DNA from: Calonectria ilicicola
Lineage: Eukaryota > Ascomycota > Sordariomycetes > Hypocreales > Nectriaceae
Direction: 5' to 3'
NCBI GenBank assembly: GCA_020809705.1
Contig: CP085835.1
Location: forward strand, 310,001 to 374,000
DNA: 64,000 nt
Shown here: piece after piece, positions 21,698-32,234 of the stretch
Layout of the letters: every line of letters begins with the position of its first letter
How positions within the stretch are numbered: position 1 is the stretch's first letter
The notes under the pieces: model-generated
What the model saw: the letters and a program-made list of their open reading frames with translations, nothing else
What the model was told of the DNA's origin: nothing
The model's database searches: none
Position numbers and translations under genes: made by a program

Positions 21698-23365
21698 GTT
21701 GAGGATCGATCGAGTGAGTCGATTTGGAGAGAGGGAGCAAGGCTGAGGGCTGAGGCTGAGGGCTGCTGTTAGCTAGGCAGGCGGGCGGCTGGGGAGAGAG
21801 AGGGAGAGAGAGAGAGAGCGTCAAGAACGTACTGGGACTGTATGTATGTAGATGGATGGATGAGGATTACCCAGCAAAGTAAGGGTCGCCGCGATGGTTG
21901 TGGTGATCAGTGCGGCGGGGGCGGGGGTTGACAGAAATAGAAAGAGGGGAAATTCACCCGGCTACACCATCATTTTTGTTCAATTACAGGTGTTTCTGGC
22001 CCCCGGTGGCGATTAAAAGTGGGTTTGTGCTGTTCTAGGTCTTGACGGCCCTTACTGGGCCAAGCCCAAGCCACCCCTCCCTCCATGGTCAGCCACCATT
22101 TGCAGCACAATCACTGATTTTTTGTGTGTGTTTTGCGTGTTGCGTGTTGCACACCAGCCACACACTGATGGGCAGACAGACGGAACTGGGGCACATTCAA
22201 TGGCCAGACCACCACCAGCTTTTGCAACTGAATGCTCAGCAGTCGTCGTGTTGTGTGTCGCGTGCCGCGCGACGCGTGTCGTGTCATCCAACACGCTGCT
22301 GCCAACCACATTCCTACCTACATACATACATACATGAAAAATCCCTCCTCCCCTACCTGCCTGGCTGCCCTACTTCCCCACCACTGCTGCTGTGGCCTCT
22401 CACTTGGGCCGCCGCCGCCGCCAATCCCCCTGCAGCGACCCTATGCACAGCGTCAACTTTCGCTTCCGCTGCAACGCACCAACCAAACTCCAGCCTTAGC
22501 TACCCCGCACACCCTGTAGCTGCTGTGTCGCCCGAGAAAAATTATATCCCTCAGTTGCACCCGCCCGCTGAGGCTGAGTCTAGACTATTCTAGCGGTCCC
22601 GTGCAGGGGGGATTTCTCCCTCTGTGCAACATTCACTGCAGCATCTGGGAAGAACTTTGTGATACCAAGACGCTGCTGTTCCGATATCCGAAATGTCTGT
22701 CTGGGCCTACCCTGGACCACCACTCATTCCGTCAGCTTGAATCTCAATCCTCACCGTAGATATATTAGGTACTGTGTCACAGTCTTGCTGTTTTTTTTTT
22801 TTTTTTTTTCTGCACCCTAATTTGCACTGTTTGTCGTTCGGTTATTGTGCATACATACGAATAAATAATGCAAATTCATCTTCACCCCGCAATCCGCACA
22901 AGCCAAAACCAGAACAACCCAAGTTACTTTGTATCTAATATGATTCCAAAGGCGTTTTGCACGGAAAATAATCCAAAGCATCAATGCGCAACGTGTCTCG
23001 TTAAACTACGTCATTTTTGATCGACACAAACAGCTCCAATCAATACTAGTGTTCCAAGATATCCGCCTCCAGGCAACCATCCATCGCTAGGCGTCAACAT
23101 GTTTGGTGCGCGAACCATTTGTTCGCCTCGCGCAGCGCGCATATGCGCACACCTCAAGTCAGCCTATGCTGATCCTCCTTAAAGTAAACAGCTCGCATGC
23201 GCAAGCCATCCAAATACTGATTTCACTTTTTGCTCATTTAAGCGGATTGCGCAGAGCTTTGAGCTGTGATTTTTATTGTGTCACAGAAGCGTCTGCCTGG
23301 AACTTTGGTTTGGCTTGGCTTGACTTGACTTGAACCACCCCATTAATTTTGGGGAGCAGAAGCAA
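21698..23365. other. Divergent promoter region between the RRM gene and the kinase gene
   Basis: About 1.7 kb without a gene. It holds a GA tract (about 21785-21820), a CATA microsatellite (22313-22335), a run of 19 T (22791-22809), and a TTGACTTGACTTG-type short repeat just before the kinase gene (about 23311-23332). The first 300 bases upstream of the RRM gene are GC-rich, consistent with a strong promoter and 5' leader. Confidence 0.5.
22791..22809. repeat. Poly-T tract (T19)
   Basis: Nineteen consecutive T residues in the divergent promoter region. Such tracts often keep nucleosomes away from promoters. Confidence 0.9.
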
Positions 23366-26300
23366 ATGGAAGCTTCTTGTTCTGATCGACTATCAAAGTC
23401 GACCTTTAGCCAGCATTTGCAACCTGATGCGTGCGAAGAGGATATACCTCTCTTGGTAGGTGATGCCCTCCCAACTGCCCCTAATCACACTGAGCCTTGC
23501 AAGGCTGCTGTCAAAATGAGCCCATACACCCGCCCCAAACACCAGCGCGTTCACTGCACTCAGTGCAACGAAAACCCTGACGGCTTCCGCGGTCATCATG
23601 AATTACAAAGACATATGAGCGCAAAGCATGAGGAAACCGCGCATTCGCCTGGCGTGCCGGACTCGCCTTACTCAGTGCAGCGCAGCGCCAACCCTCTCAA
23701 GACATCCCTTTGCCAAGACTATGCCGAGGTCGGGACCAACTGCAAGCTTGACCAATTGATAGAAGCGGCCGAGGATCACCACAGGCGCTATCTTGCTTCT
23801 CTTGTTCAACTGAGAGATGGAATATGGAAATCAAGGCCTCCCGAGTGTCTCGGCGGGGGATTTCGTGCCTGTAATCCACCTCACCTCAAGGCCCTGTCGG
23901 AGGGAGTGGCTGTCAAGCCTGGAGATGCACCGCAACCAAACCAAGCGTCTGCAACTCTTGAAAATTCTTTAGACATCCATCGGGAGCCGAACTTCATAAG
24001 TCACCATGGCATCTACGAGCTTGATTCCCAGCCCTTGACGCCAAAGCAATCGACTCAAGAACACTGTTCTATTGCCTCAACTTCTGAATCGCTTTTGAGT
24101 TTGCCGCAGCTAGATACACTAACATCCTCGCCGGTTTCTTTTGAAGACGGTGAGGATGTGAATGAACCACCCTTTTATGATTTTGGTGACAATTCGGTTG
24201 CACCATCGTCTCAGATGGAACTCTTCAAGTCTGGTGGATCAGGGACAGTATACCGATATCAGGTTATAGTACAAGGCTCAATCCCAAACTGTGAGTTGCC
24301 ATGCATAATCAATACCCTCGCGCTAGCTAAGTCTAATTAGGTGAACCCCGTGAAAAGAAACCTCATTGTGTTGCAATCAAAAAGTTAGCCAGCCGAGACC
24401 AAAAAATCTTGTCCCGCGAAGCCGAAATTCTCAAACAGCTCAACAAAAAGCCTCACCCTCATCTCGTCAGCCTTTTAGGCACCTATCGTATGGGAGGCCA
24501 GTATCATCTAATCTTCCCGTGGGCTGATGGTGATCTCGCCATGTTCTGGCGTCTCAATCCGAAGCCTGAAGTAGCCAAAAGCAATCTTGCTTGGGCAGCT
24601 GAACAGATGCTTGGACTTGCGTCAGCCTTATCTTACATTCATGGCTTCACGGAAGAGCAGAAAAATCGCGAATGGTATGGTCGACATGGTGATATAAAGC
24701 CGGAGAATATTTTGGTTTTTTCCGAATTTGGAAACACAAACCACACTCTGAGGATTACCGATTTTGGTACAACTTGCCTTCATTCCCCTGGCTCTACATT
24801 CGACCTACCACACGAAGACACAAAATATACACCTGTTTATCGCGCACCGGAATTTGATTTGCAACCTCAAAAAATGACGTCCTCTTATGACGTCTGGGGT
24901 CTTGGCTGTGTATTCTTTGAGCTGGTTACCTGGATCATTTTTGGCAATGAAGGCCTTGAAAAACTGGTCGACATCAGATCGGACCCTGCAGACAGTCCGA
25001 ATTGTGACGCCTTTTTTGCACTCCAAATGGATGCAGACGGCGAGCAAACGGCTAACATCAAGCTAGAGCTTGAAAATGTAAGGTCACCAACCATTCGCTC
25101 TTCCAAAGCAAAGATTAACATGTAAAGTGGCTCTTCAGTATTCGGCAACATCCTCGTTCCACTCCCTTTACCGAGGATGTTTTGGATCTCATTCTGAACC
25201 AAATGCTAGTCGTTGAGGGAAAAGATTCGTCAAAGAAGCGGTCCTCATCGCAAGAGATTTGCAAAGCACTTTCTAAAATGTGCGGCATGTTTGAACAAAA
25301 TTCTACCTATTCCTCACAACGTGGCGGGTGTGATGGTATAGCCAGTTTTGACACGGTCGACACTACCCTTTTGGAAATGGTAGGACATGTTTATTTGTTT
25401 TACGCCCAGCGAAGATCTGGACTTTCCACTCACACGCAGACAGGCTCACATCCATCGCACTCAATCATTTCCAACACTCGGGTGTCAATCGCTAACCATG
25501 TCTGGGTCTCAGGTATATTCGAATCAAAGTGGCAGCAGGAAGCGACGACTAGACAGAACCGTAGATGCAACCTACTATGCAGAGGGGAGCACGAAACGGG
25601 GACGCAACAGCGAGTCCCAAGATGTAAAAAAGGCACGTCGCAAGTGGGCTTGCCCATTTTACAAGATTGGTGTTGTCTCGAATGAGCATAGTCGAGCATG
25701 CCAAGGCCCTGGTTGGCTTGAACTTCACAGGTTAAAGTGCGTCTCATCGGCTAGTGAAATACTACTGGAATATAACTGACTTGATAAAAATAGAGAGCAC
25801 TTGCTTCGCTCACATACTCCGGAGAAGTACAAGAGCGAGCGAGTTTGTGGAAGATGTGATGAAGGATTTGAAACCGAAGAGCATTTCACAAAACATCAGC
25901 TTCAGGAGCCACCCTGCTTAATAAGGGCGCCTGAAATTGTTTATGGAAAGTTTACTAGGGAGCAGGCTGCTAACATGCGGTCTACTAAGAGGAAACCGTC
26001 TGGTGTGACGGATGAGGATAGATGGTACGAATGGCTTCGGAATATTTGGCCAAGCTATGATCCGAGCATTCATGTTATATCACCATGTAAGTTGTGGTTT
26101 CGTTTTGCAATCTTTTCACGGTGCTCCATAGACCGGAATTTGGCGATTTCTAACGGGATTTAACTACAGATTACGAAGAGACTACTATGTCGTCTTTGAA
26201 CACGATTAGCACTCAGAGTTCCAACACCACGTCGCAATACAAGGACTACCTCCGCTGTCCATTACCCGAAGATGAAGAAAAAGAACTAGCGGCTGATCTC

Positions 26301-26573
26301 GGAGATGCTTTGGGAATTTCTAGCCCTGAAAAGCGCAAGCTATTGGCTGCGAAGTTCAGGGAGTTTCAGTTGAAGCATTTTCAGAAATTTGACGAGAACA
26401 AGCTCAAGTCTACATATAGTATCCCACCCGGAGGAGGTGACGATGAGGCTAAAGCGGATATTAGTGGAAACCTGGAAGTCCCAGACTTGGATGACCCGGT
26501 GAACCGGTTACTGTTTAGCATGGAAGGCGATATGAATCAAGGGGACCTGTGGCCATTTCTGGACAACTTTTAG
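23366..26573 (+). CDS. C2H2 zinc finger / protein kinase / C2H2-cassette fusion protein
   Basis: Six exons (23366-24290, 24341-25077, 25128-25379, 25444-25736, 25794-26086, 26170-26573) with 50-83 bp GT-AG introns sum to 967 codons plus stop. An N-terminal C2H2 finger (HCTQCNENPDGFRGHHELQRHM, about 63-84, truncated here) is followed by a disordered region. The kinase starts near residue 286: a glycine loop GGSGTVY, then VAIKK (Lys about 321), HGDIKPEN (about 423-430; HGD replaces HRD), TDFG (about 447-450) and RAPEF (about 475). The catalytic residues are present, so activity is likely. The C-terminal part has CPFYK (about 707), HSRACQGPGW, then CGRCDEGFETEEHFTKHQ (about 752), a paired zinc-finger cassette common in fungi, and a charged helical tail. 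Two other loci of this window share pieces of it. Localisation and substrate are unknown. Confidence 0.85.
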
Positions 26574-26915
26574 GACCATATATCTTGATTGCGACCTGGT
26601 CTATACTCTCATTTGTGTTGATTTTAAGCTATAGCCTCTATATGAATTTTACTTATACGTCTTGATCCTTTAAGACTGATACTATTGTGAATATTGAGGC
26701 AAAAAAATGTAGGCGACTGAGATGAGAAGGGAAGAAATTTGAGAATTTTGGATGACAGAAGAGAACAAGTCCTAACTCGTCTGTTTGCAATATGAAATTG
26801 CATCTAGAGTTTGTTCTAAATGGATTATGGTCTAAAATTATTTAAAAATACACAAATGAAAGAAACGGAACCTGCAAAAACAGAGGCGCAATGGTTCATG
26901 CTGCGGTAAGTAATG
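26574..26915. other. Intergenic region between convergent genes
   Basis: About 340 AT-rich bases between the stops of the kinase and esterase genes. Nothing else seen. Confidence 0.4.
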
Positions 26916-28589
26916 CTAGACACATTCAAAGTCGCTGAACTGGTATGTTGTATTTCCACTGGAACGGTCCCGAAGCTGTGACTTTTGAGGATATGGGCAC
27001 AAAATACGCTGTTGCTCGTCACCGGCGTCATTTTTATAGGCATGAGTCAGCTGCTCCGGCACAGTTCCATTCTCAACCCAAGCCCGGAGGGCATCAAAGG
27101 TGTTGTTGGGCTGACCTCCATTTCCGCCAGAGCAGTGGAGCAGACCTGGGACCTCAAAGACTCTGTAAAAATCGTGGATATTTGGGATGATCTCTGAAAT
27201 CTTTTTGTAGTAATGGCGCGTGCCCTTGACTGGGATGATTTGATCGCTCTGTGAGAGAGTTAGTAAGTCAACTAGACAAAACAAAGGCGGATGAAGTTAC
27301 CATTCCGTGATAGCCGAGAATCTTGCCACCCTTTTTGTAGAAAGCCGTTAGGTCAGGGTCGCTGGTTCCAATAATTGACTCGTAGCGTTGGAGGGTCTGG
27401 TGGAAGTAGGTCTCAAAATCTTCCCACGTCATGTTTTTGTATGACCAGTGAGGGTCGGCCTCGATGAAGTATTTAATCCAAACCTCGCCAAGGCCCACGG
27501 GGACACCAGTGCATGTCCCATTCGAGCATTCGGTCATGGCGATCCCAATGTCGTTAGTTAACGATGCGGTCGAGCCAGCAAGTTGGCTGCCAATGTTGGG
27601 ACCGTACCACATGAACTGACCATCCGTCGTTCTGGGACCTGTCCAAGCAGCCTTGACCAACGCGGCCGCTTCTTGGGAAATCACCATGTCCTTTCCGGTA
27701 TCTGAACAATTAAAGCTCTTTCCAGCAAAAGACATCGGATCAAATTCACAGAATTCTTCGCTGGAAATGATTCCATCAATGATGCCGTCGAGGCCATCGC
27801 ACGCATTGATGGCCTCAGTAGTCAGTTCCTTTATTTCGCAAGGGTAAGGATAATATTCCATCACTTGCATCAGCAACTGGGGCCAAAAGCTGGATGAAAA
27901 CAGTTGGTTCCAGTAAAGTGCTGGGGCGCAGGCATGGATTCCATCATACGCCTCAGGATATTGCTGAGCAAGCATCATGCCCTGTCTTCCACCCTGAGAA
28001 CAACCATTCCAATACGAATATGTCGGTAGATCACCATAAAAGTTTTCGATAACACTCTTGGAGATGAGTGCCTGGGTATATAAGTTACTATTGATTATGA
28101 AATCAAGAAAATTTCACTTACCTGTTCCTTCAAAGAAACGGACCCAAAACTGTTGAGGAGGTGGAGATTTGGATTGCCTTCGCTGACCAGCGCCCAACCA
28201 TCGGGTTGAAGATCCGCTTGCACCACCAAACCAGCATCCGTGGTTGAAGTTGCATAACCCTCTCCGATTGCTCCGCTCATGGCAGTGTAAGTTGGTGGAT
28301 ATCGACCGGCGACCCAACCTCCGCCACCAATAGATTGAAGGCGATGGTTGTAGTTGCTCATTGGGAGCCATGTCTCAACGTGAATAACGTCATCGTGACC
28401 GGGATGAGTGTAGGTGACGGTAACATTGCAGAAGTCCAGACCTTTCACTGGGATCGTTGGGTGTCCATAGTAAAGAAGTGAATGAGCGTTGGCACTGTAG
28501 TTCTGAACCAGATTGACCTCAAAATCGAGAATGCTGGTGCCAAAAACGTCTGGCTGAGCGATAGCAGAGGATGAACAGGACATTGCCAT
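26916..28589 (-). CDS. Tannase / feruloyl esterase family hydrolase
   Basis: Three exons (28589-28122, 28071-27301, 27248-26916), each a multiple of three, give 523 residues. The start is the first ATG of the frame; the open sequence upstream has no ATG. The nucleophile lies in YWNGCSQGGRQG, a GCSxGG motif, and the acid and base lie in YHGMSDQIIP and GLLHCSGG. The Cys before the Ser and the Cys after the His form the paired disulfide typical of this family. Conserved N-terminal blocks are FCNVTVTYTHPG, LQSIGGGGWVAG and ATSTTDAG. The family hydrolyses gallate or ferulate esters of plant polyphenols and is normally secreted, but this start shows no signal peptide, so an upstream exon may be missing. 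It is divergent from the RTA1-like gene, and they share a promoter with repeated ATACTCGTAT sites. Confidence 0.88.
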
Positions 28590-29403
28590 CTTGTCGGAGG
28601 ATGTAGTGTATGAGATATGCTGGTACGAGATTCCTTTCTCAAGGAGGGTTGCAGTGGTATTTAACCGCCAACACCGTGAACTGTAATTGATATGATGCTC
28701 CTTTTTGTTAAATGTATTGAACCAAGCCAAAGTTAATACGTCAGAGTAGTGCTCGTATGGTTAGGAGCTTATTTCCTTTTGCTCCATCACCAGGGGTTCA
28801 AATTGTTGCGGCGGTGTAAAGGCTGGCAAGGTTCTGCCTCCACATAGAAGATCTGACTCTATTTCATACGTACTAATGCTGGCTTCTTTCTTTTTTTAAT
28901 ACTCGTAAATGCTGATAAGCTGGCTGGTGCCTGTGCGACAGTTGAGTGGTATTGGTTGTTCGATACGAGTATTCGGAACACGCGTATTGGGGATTGCGGC
29001 GTAGGTCCTGCTAGCTCCGTGGTGGGGCCTAGATTCTGTGCCATGCTGACTCGCTTATGAGCTGGGATTGATCGCCCACCCGTGTGCATTCGTGTGTTGC
29101 ATGCCTAGTGACGAATACTCGTATCGGCTTGCTCTAGCTACTGTTCGCGCTGAACCAGCGTGCCGATACCACATTTTATTTCGGGTAGTAGGAAAGGGGA
29201 AGGGTGTCCCTCGTGCCTATATTAATACCTTGAACTCTAAGTTAAATCCATTTCTTGTCTATCATTCATTTTCGTACTTTCTCTCCCTTTTCTAAAAAAT
29301 AATTTGATTTCTTTGTCGCATTGATTTTCGGCTATATTGACGACCATTTCTTTTGTTGAATCAACACCCGAGACCATTCCGTTGCCTCTTGCATCGCGCA
29401 GAC
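28590..29403. other. Divergent promoter region of the esterase and RTA1-like genes
   Basis: About 810 bases with no coding frame. It holds three copies of the 10-bp site annotated separately and a C/T-rich leader before the RTA1-like ATG. Confidence 0.5.
28899..29124. promoter_or_regulatory. Cluster of ATACTCGTAT sites between the esterase and RTA1-like genes
   Basis: Perfect copies lie at 28963-28972 (reverse) and 29115-29124 (forward), and a 9/10 match lies at 28899-28908. The core TCGTAT resembles the sterol response element TCGTATA bound by yeast Upc2/Ecm22. The same site recurs upstream of the Zn2Cys6 gene 2.3 kb away. Function is inferred from repetition and position. Confidence 0.6.
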
Positions 29404-30295
29404 ATGTCCACGAGCGATCTCACGACTCCAGTTGCTGGGGTCGAACCCACCAAGGGAGGCTATTATCTTTGGAGATATCTTCCAAATAAAGGAGCCGCAG
29501 TTGTCTTTCTACTTCTCTTCTTGGCAGCATTTCTATATATTAGCTGGAAGATCTACAAGACCAAGGCCAAGTACTGCATCGTCTTTGCTGTCGGATGTTT
29601 TTGTAAGGATTCGCTTGCCCCCGTCAATCTTATCGCTTTTCTAACGTTTCTACGCAGTTGAAGTCGTGGGCTACGGCGCTCGTGCGTCTGCCACAGATAA
29701 AACAGGGAAGCTCATGCCGTATGTCATTCAGAACTTTTTTATTCTCATCGCACCTGCGCTTTTCGCTGCATCAATCTACATGGTTTTGGGGAGAATCATC
29801 ACCAGCATTCAAGCTGAAAAGTATTCCATGATCAAGCCACGTAGATTGACAAAGACATTCGTGGCAGGAGATGTTGCCTCGTTCCTGATCCAGGGAGGTG
29901 CGTCTGGGTTGATGGTGGTTCAAAAGCCTGGCTTGGCCAAATGGGGAGAGAGAATTGTTATAATCGGACTTATGGTCCAAGTTGTCATGTTTGGCATATT
30001 TGCTGCAATTGCAGTAGTATTTCACCGCCGAGTACGAAGGGCACCCACACCTGCAGCGTTCGACGTTGTGATTCCCTGGACCCAAAGCTTGTACATGCTT
30101 TATGCCGTGAGCATTCTGATCATGATTCGGTCGGTATTCCGTGTCATTGAATACGCCGCTGGTCAAACAGGCTACCCTCTCTCGCATGAGTGGACCATGT
30201 ACGTCTTTGATTCTCTTTTGATGATCATTGTTGCTGGATTATTCGCATGGAGATTCCCCAGCGATCTGAAACCAAAGGAGGAGTACCTTCTTTGA
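29404..30295 (+). CDS. RTA1-like seven-helix membrane protein
   Basis: Two exons (29404-29602 and 29658-30295) with a 55 bp intron in phase 1 give 278 residues. After a short hydrophilic N-terminus there are seven hydrophobic spans, beginning with GAAVVFLLLFLAAFLYISW (about 37-55). Family marks include FFEVVGYGARA at the exon junction, PYVIQNFFILIAPALFAASIYM, and RSVFRVIEYAAGQTGY near the sixth helix. These are diagnostic of the RTA1/RTM1/RSB1 family, whose members act in resistance to toxic lipids or aminocholesterol and in sphingoid-base movement at the plasma membrane. It lies head to head with the esterase and tail to tail with a UPC2-like Zn2Cys6 gene. Repeated TCGTAT-core sites upstream suggest joint control with that factor. 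Confidence 0.95.
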
Positions 30296-30419
30296 AGACC
30301 TGGTCATTTTTAGAGACCTTCTTGGATTTTGCAAGCGGGATTCGTCTGGAATGGTGGTAATGGGTAGTTGGTGATAAAAGAAGCGCTTTGGTGATCGATT
30401 TGAAATGGAGCTACATATT

Positions 30420-31709
30420 TTATGAAATTTTGTCTGTATCTACTTGCATCGGTTGTGGTGATCGAGAATTTGCTGAATTTGAATATTCGCTTTCCAACAT
30501 AGACATGGGCCAGGCCAACCATTTAATCCAGTGAGGCCCTAGATACGCGCTTATTGACCGGATTAGATACTCACCACCATCATCAAAGGCCCATAAAGCT
30601 CGATTCCAATGTAGCATTACTGCGTAAAAGGCAAGAATTACAAGGGCTTCAGGTCGGCGCTTTCTTAAACACTCAATGTATTCGGGTTTGACCCGAACGG
30701 GAAACCCGAGTGGAGCCTCAAACGGTGATCTGTTCTTGACAATTAATCCATGATGTCCAGCGAACATGTCCTTCAGGCTGGCCAAGGTTTCATTGTATAA
30801 TTGACGGTGTGCTTCGGATATGTCTGAGTCGTTGACCATGTCGACGAGAACATCAACTTCCCCTTGATAATAAACGCCCCGATCAAAAGCGCTCTCCGTT
30901 TGAGTGAGAAAGGTCCCAAGCGGCGATCTCTTGATAGCCCCCCACGAGTGGCTTGTTATAGCATTGACACCGCGGTGAAGACTTAGGTATTCGGTAAATC
31001 GGTCAAGAAAATGGCCAAAGGTTTGTCGCTGGCTGTGCAGGGTGTCACAAAGAACATGAAGGCCGAGAAGGGAAGAGAATAGGAACATTGGGACGCAAGT
31101 CTCGTCCGATATGGACTGTTTTGCCGTGTTAAATGACGAAAGCGCCCGATTCTGCAACGTTGTGGCCCTCTGGATGTACTCTTGCCGCTCCGGATGACAC
31201 TTGCCCAAGTAGAGGGCAGTGAGAGCGAGCAGTTGGTTCATCAGGTATGGTGCTGTCAAGGCGCACTCAAGCACATCCTTGGACATTGTATGAGCAAGCT
31301 TGTCGGGTAAGAGAAAATCTGCCATGTTGTTCTGGGCATAGTAAAAGAGTGCAAAGTCTGTTAGATCAAAGACGTTGGCCGACCCAGCTGTTTCGAAGCC
31401 GGCGCCGAGGAGTGACGGGATAGAGGCTTGCGAGTTGATGGACAAGGCTGGGGAGTCACAGCTAGGCGGGGTAGTTGAAGCGGGCGATTCGGTGCTTGGC
31501 TGTGGGCTTGAATCGGCATAGGAGCATTGGCGGCCAGTAATGGTGCAGTTCCGACAAGCGGGACGTAGCTCGTCGCATTTGGTGTGTCTGCTCTTGCAGA
31601 CGCGGCAGCCATTGCGGGACTTGCGATGTGTCTGGCGATGTCGCTTGACCGGAGTCTCGGCGGCCGTATCTCTGCTGTGGCCACGCACCATGATAGAAGC
31701 GTGTCTCAT
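30420..31709 (-). CDS. Zn2Cys6 transcription factor, sterol-uptake-control (UPC2) type
   Basis: A single exon of 429 codons; a second ATG at 31691 has a better start context. The zinc cluster is CRVCKSRHTKCDELRPAC followed by CxxC...C (about residues 34-61), with a basic RHRQTHRKSRNG segment before it. A Ser/Pro-rich linker leads to a domain starting DLTDFALFYYAQ and containing APYLMNQLLALTALYLG. This is the pattern of fungal Upc2-like regulators, which respond to sterols in yeast. Three ATACTCGTAT-like sites sit 48-108 bases upstream of its start, suggesting self-regulation. The same sites are found at the RTA1-like gene. The C-terminus is shorter and more polar than in some homologs, so a missed final exon is possible. 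Confidence 0.9.
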   Translation of the reverse strand: MRHASIMVRGHSRDTAAETPVKRHRQTHRKSRNGCRVCKSRHTKCDELRPACRNCTITGRQCSYADSSPQPSTESPASTTPPSCDSPALSINSQASIPSLLGAGFETAGSANVFDLTDFALFYYAQNNMADFLLPDKLAHTMSKDVLECALTAPYLMNQLLALTALYLGKCHPERQEYIQRATTLQNRALSSFNTAKQSISDETCVPMFLFSSLLGLHVLCDTLHSQRQTFGHFLDRFTEYLSLHRGVNAITSHSWGAIKRSPLGTFLTQTESAFDRGVYYQGEVDVLVDMVNDSDISEAHRQLYNETLASLKDMFAGHHGLIVKNRSPFEAPLGFPVRVKPEYIECLRKRRPEALVILAFYAVMLHWNRALWAFDDGGEYLIRSISAYLGPHWIKWLAWPMSMLESEYSNSANSRSPQPMQVDTDKIS

Positions 31710-31756
31710 GAAAGCATAAACCCCAACGAAACTGGGTAGCTGGGCTTTTAAGGAGA

Positions 31757-31799
31757 ATACTCGTATCCATTACTCGTACTCGTGGGACAATACGAGTAT
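31757..31799. promoter_or_regulatory. Two ATACTCGTAT sites plus a half-matching copy upstream of the UPC2-like gene
   Basis: Perfect copies lie at 31757-31766 (forward) and 31790-31799 (reverse), with TACTCGTA at 31771-31778 between them. They sit in the likely promoter of the Zn2Cys6 gene. An inverted pair of this type suits a dimeric zinc-cluster factor. Confidence 0.6.
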
Positions 31800-32234
31800 A
31801 GCAGGTCGCCCCACTACCGGGCGCAGCATTGACTAACGAAAAGAGGAAACGCTCGGTGTTTTGGCAGGATGGCACGACCATAATTTGGGAGTTGAGGTGG
31901 AGACGTGAAAATCATGGAAATTGTCCTATTTGAGCGGCATTCATTTCGTTTTTGGCTGAAAACGTGGCATTTCAAAGAGAAAATTACGGGACATCCAAGT
32001 ACACCGGTTGATCGCAAACTATTTCCGTCGTATAATCGTATTAATCAAGCCATTAAGACCAAAGAGAATGGATGAGATCCGCAGAATGCTACCTTAACAG
32101 CCGAGCCTTTTTCAACGCGTGGCCGGCTAATGATGCTCGCAAGCTTGCTAGAGAAATGCGAAACGTGAAGTGTGAAATGCTAGGCACAGATCCTTCTAAT
32201 TATATTTACACAATAAGATTTAAAATGCCAAATT
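31800..32234. other. Intergenic region between two Zn2Cys6 genes
   Basis: About 430 bases upstream of one regulator gene and downstream of the other. Apart from the site cluster next to it, nothing was recognised. Confidence 0.4.

Noticed and set aside
22042..22593. 183-codon frame upstream of the RRM gene
   Set aside because: Low-complexity Ser/Pro/His/Cys sequence from C/T-rich promoter DNA; competing frames of similar length on both strands.
29771..30187. 138-codon minus-strand frame over the RTA1-like gene
   Set aside because: It is the shadow of a clear coding exon; its composition follows from the real frame.
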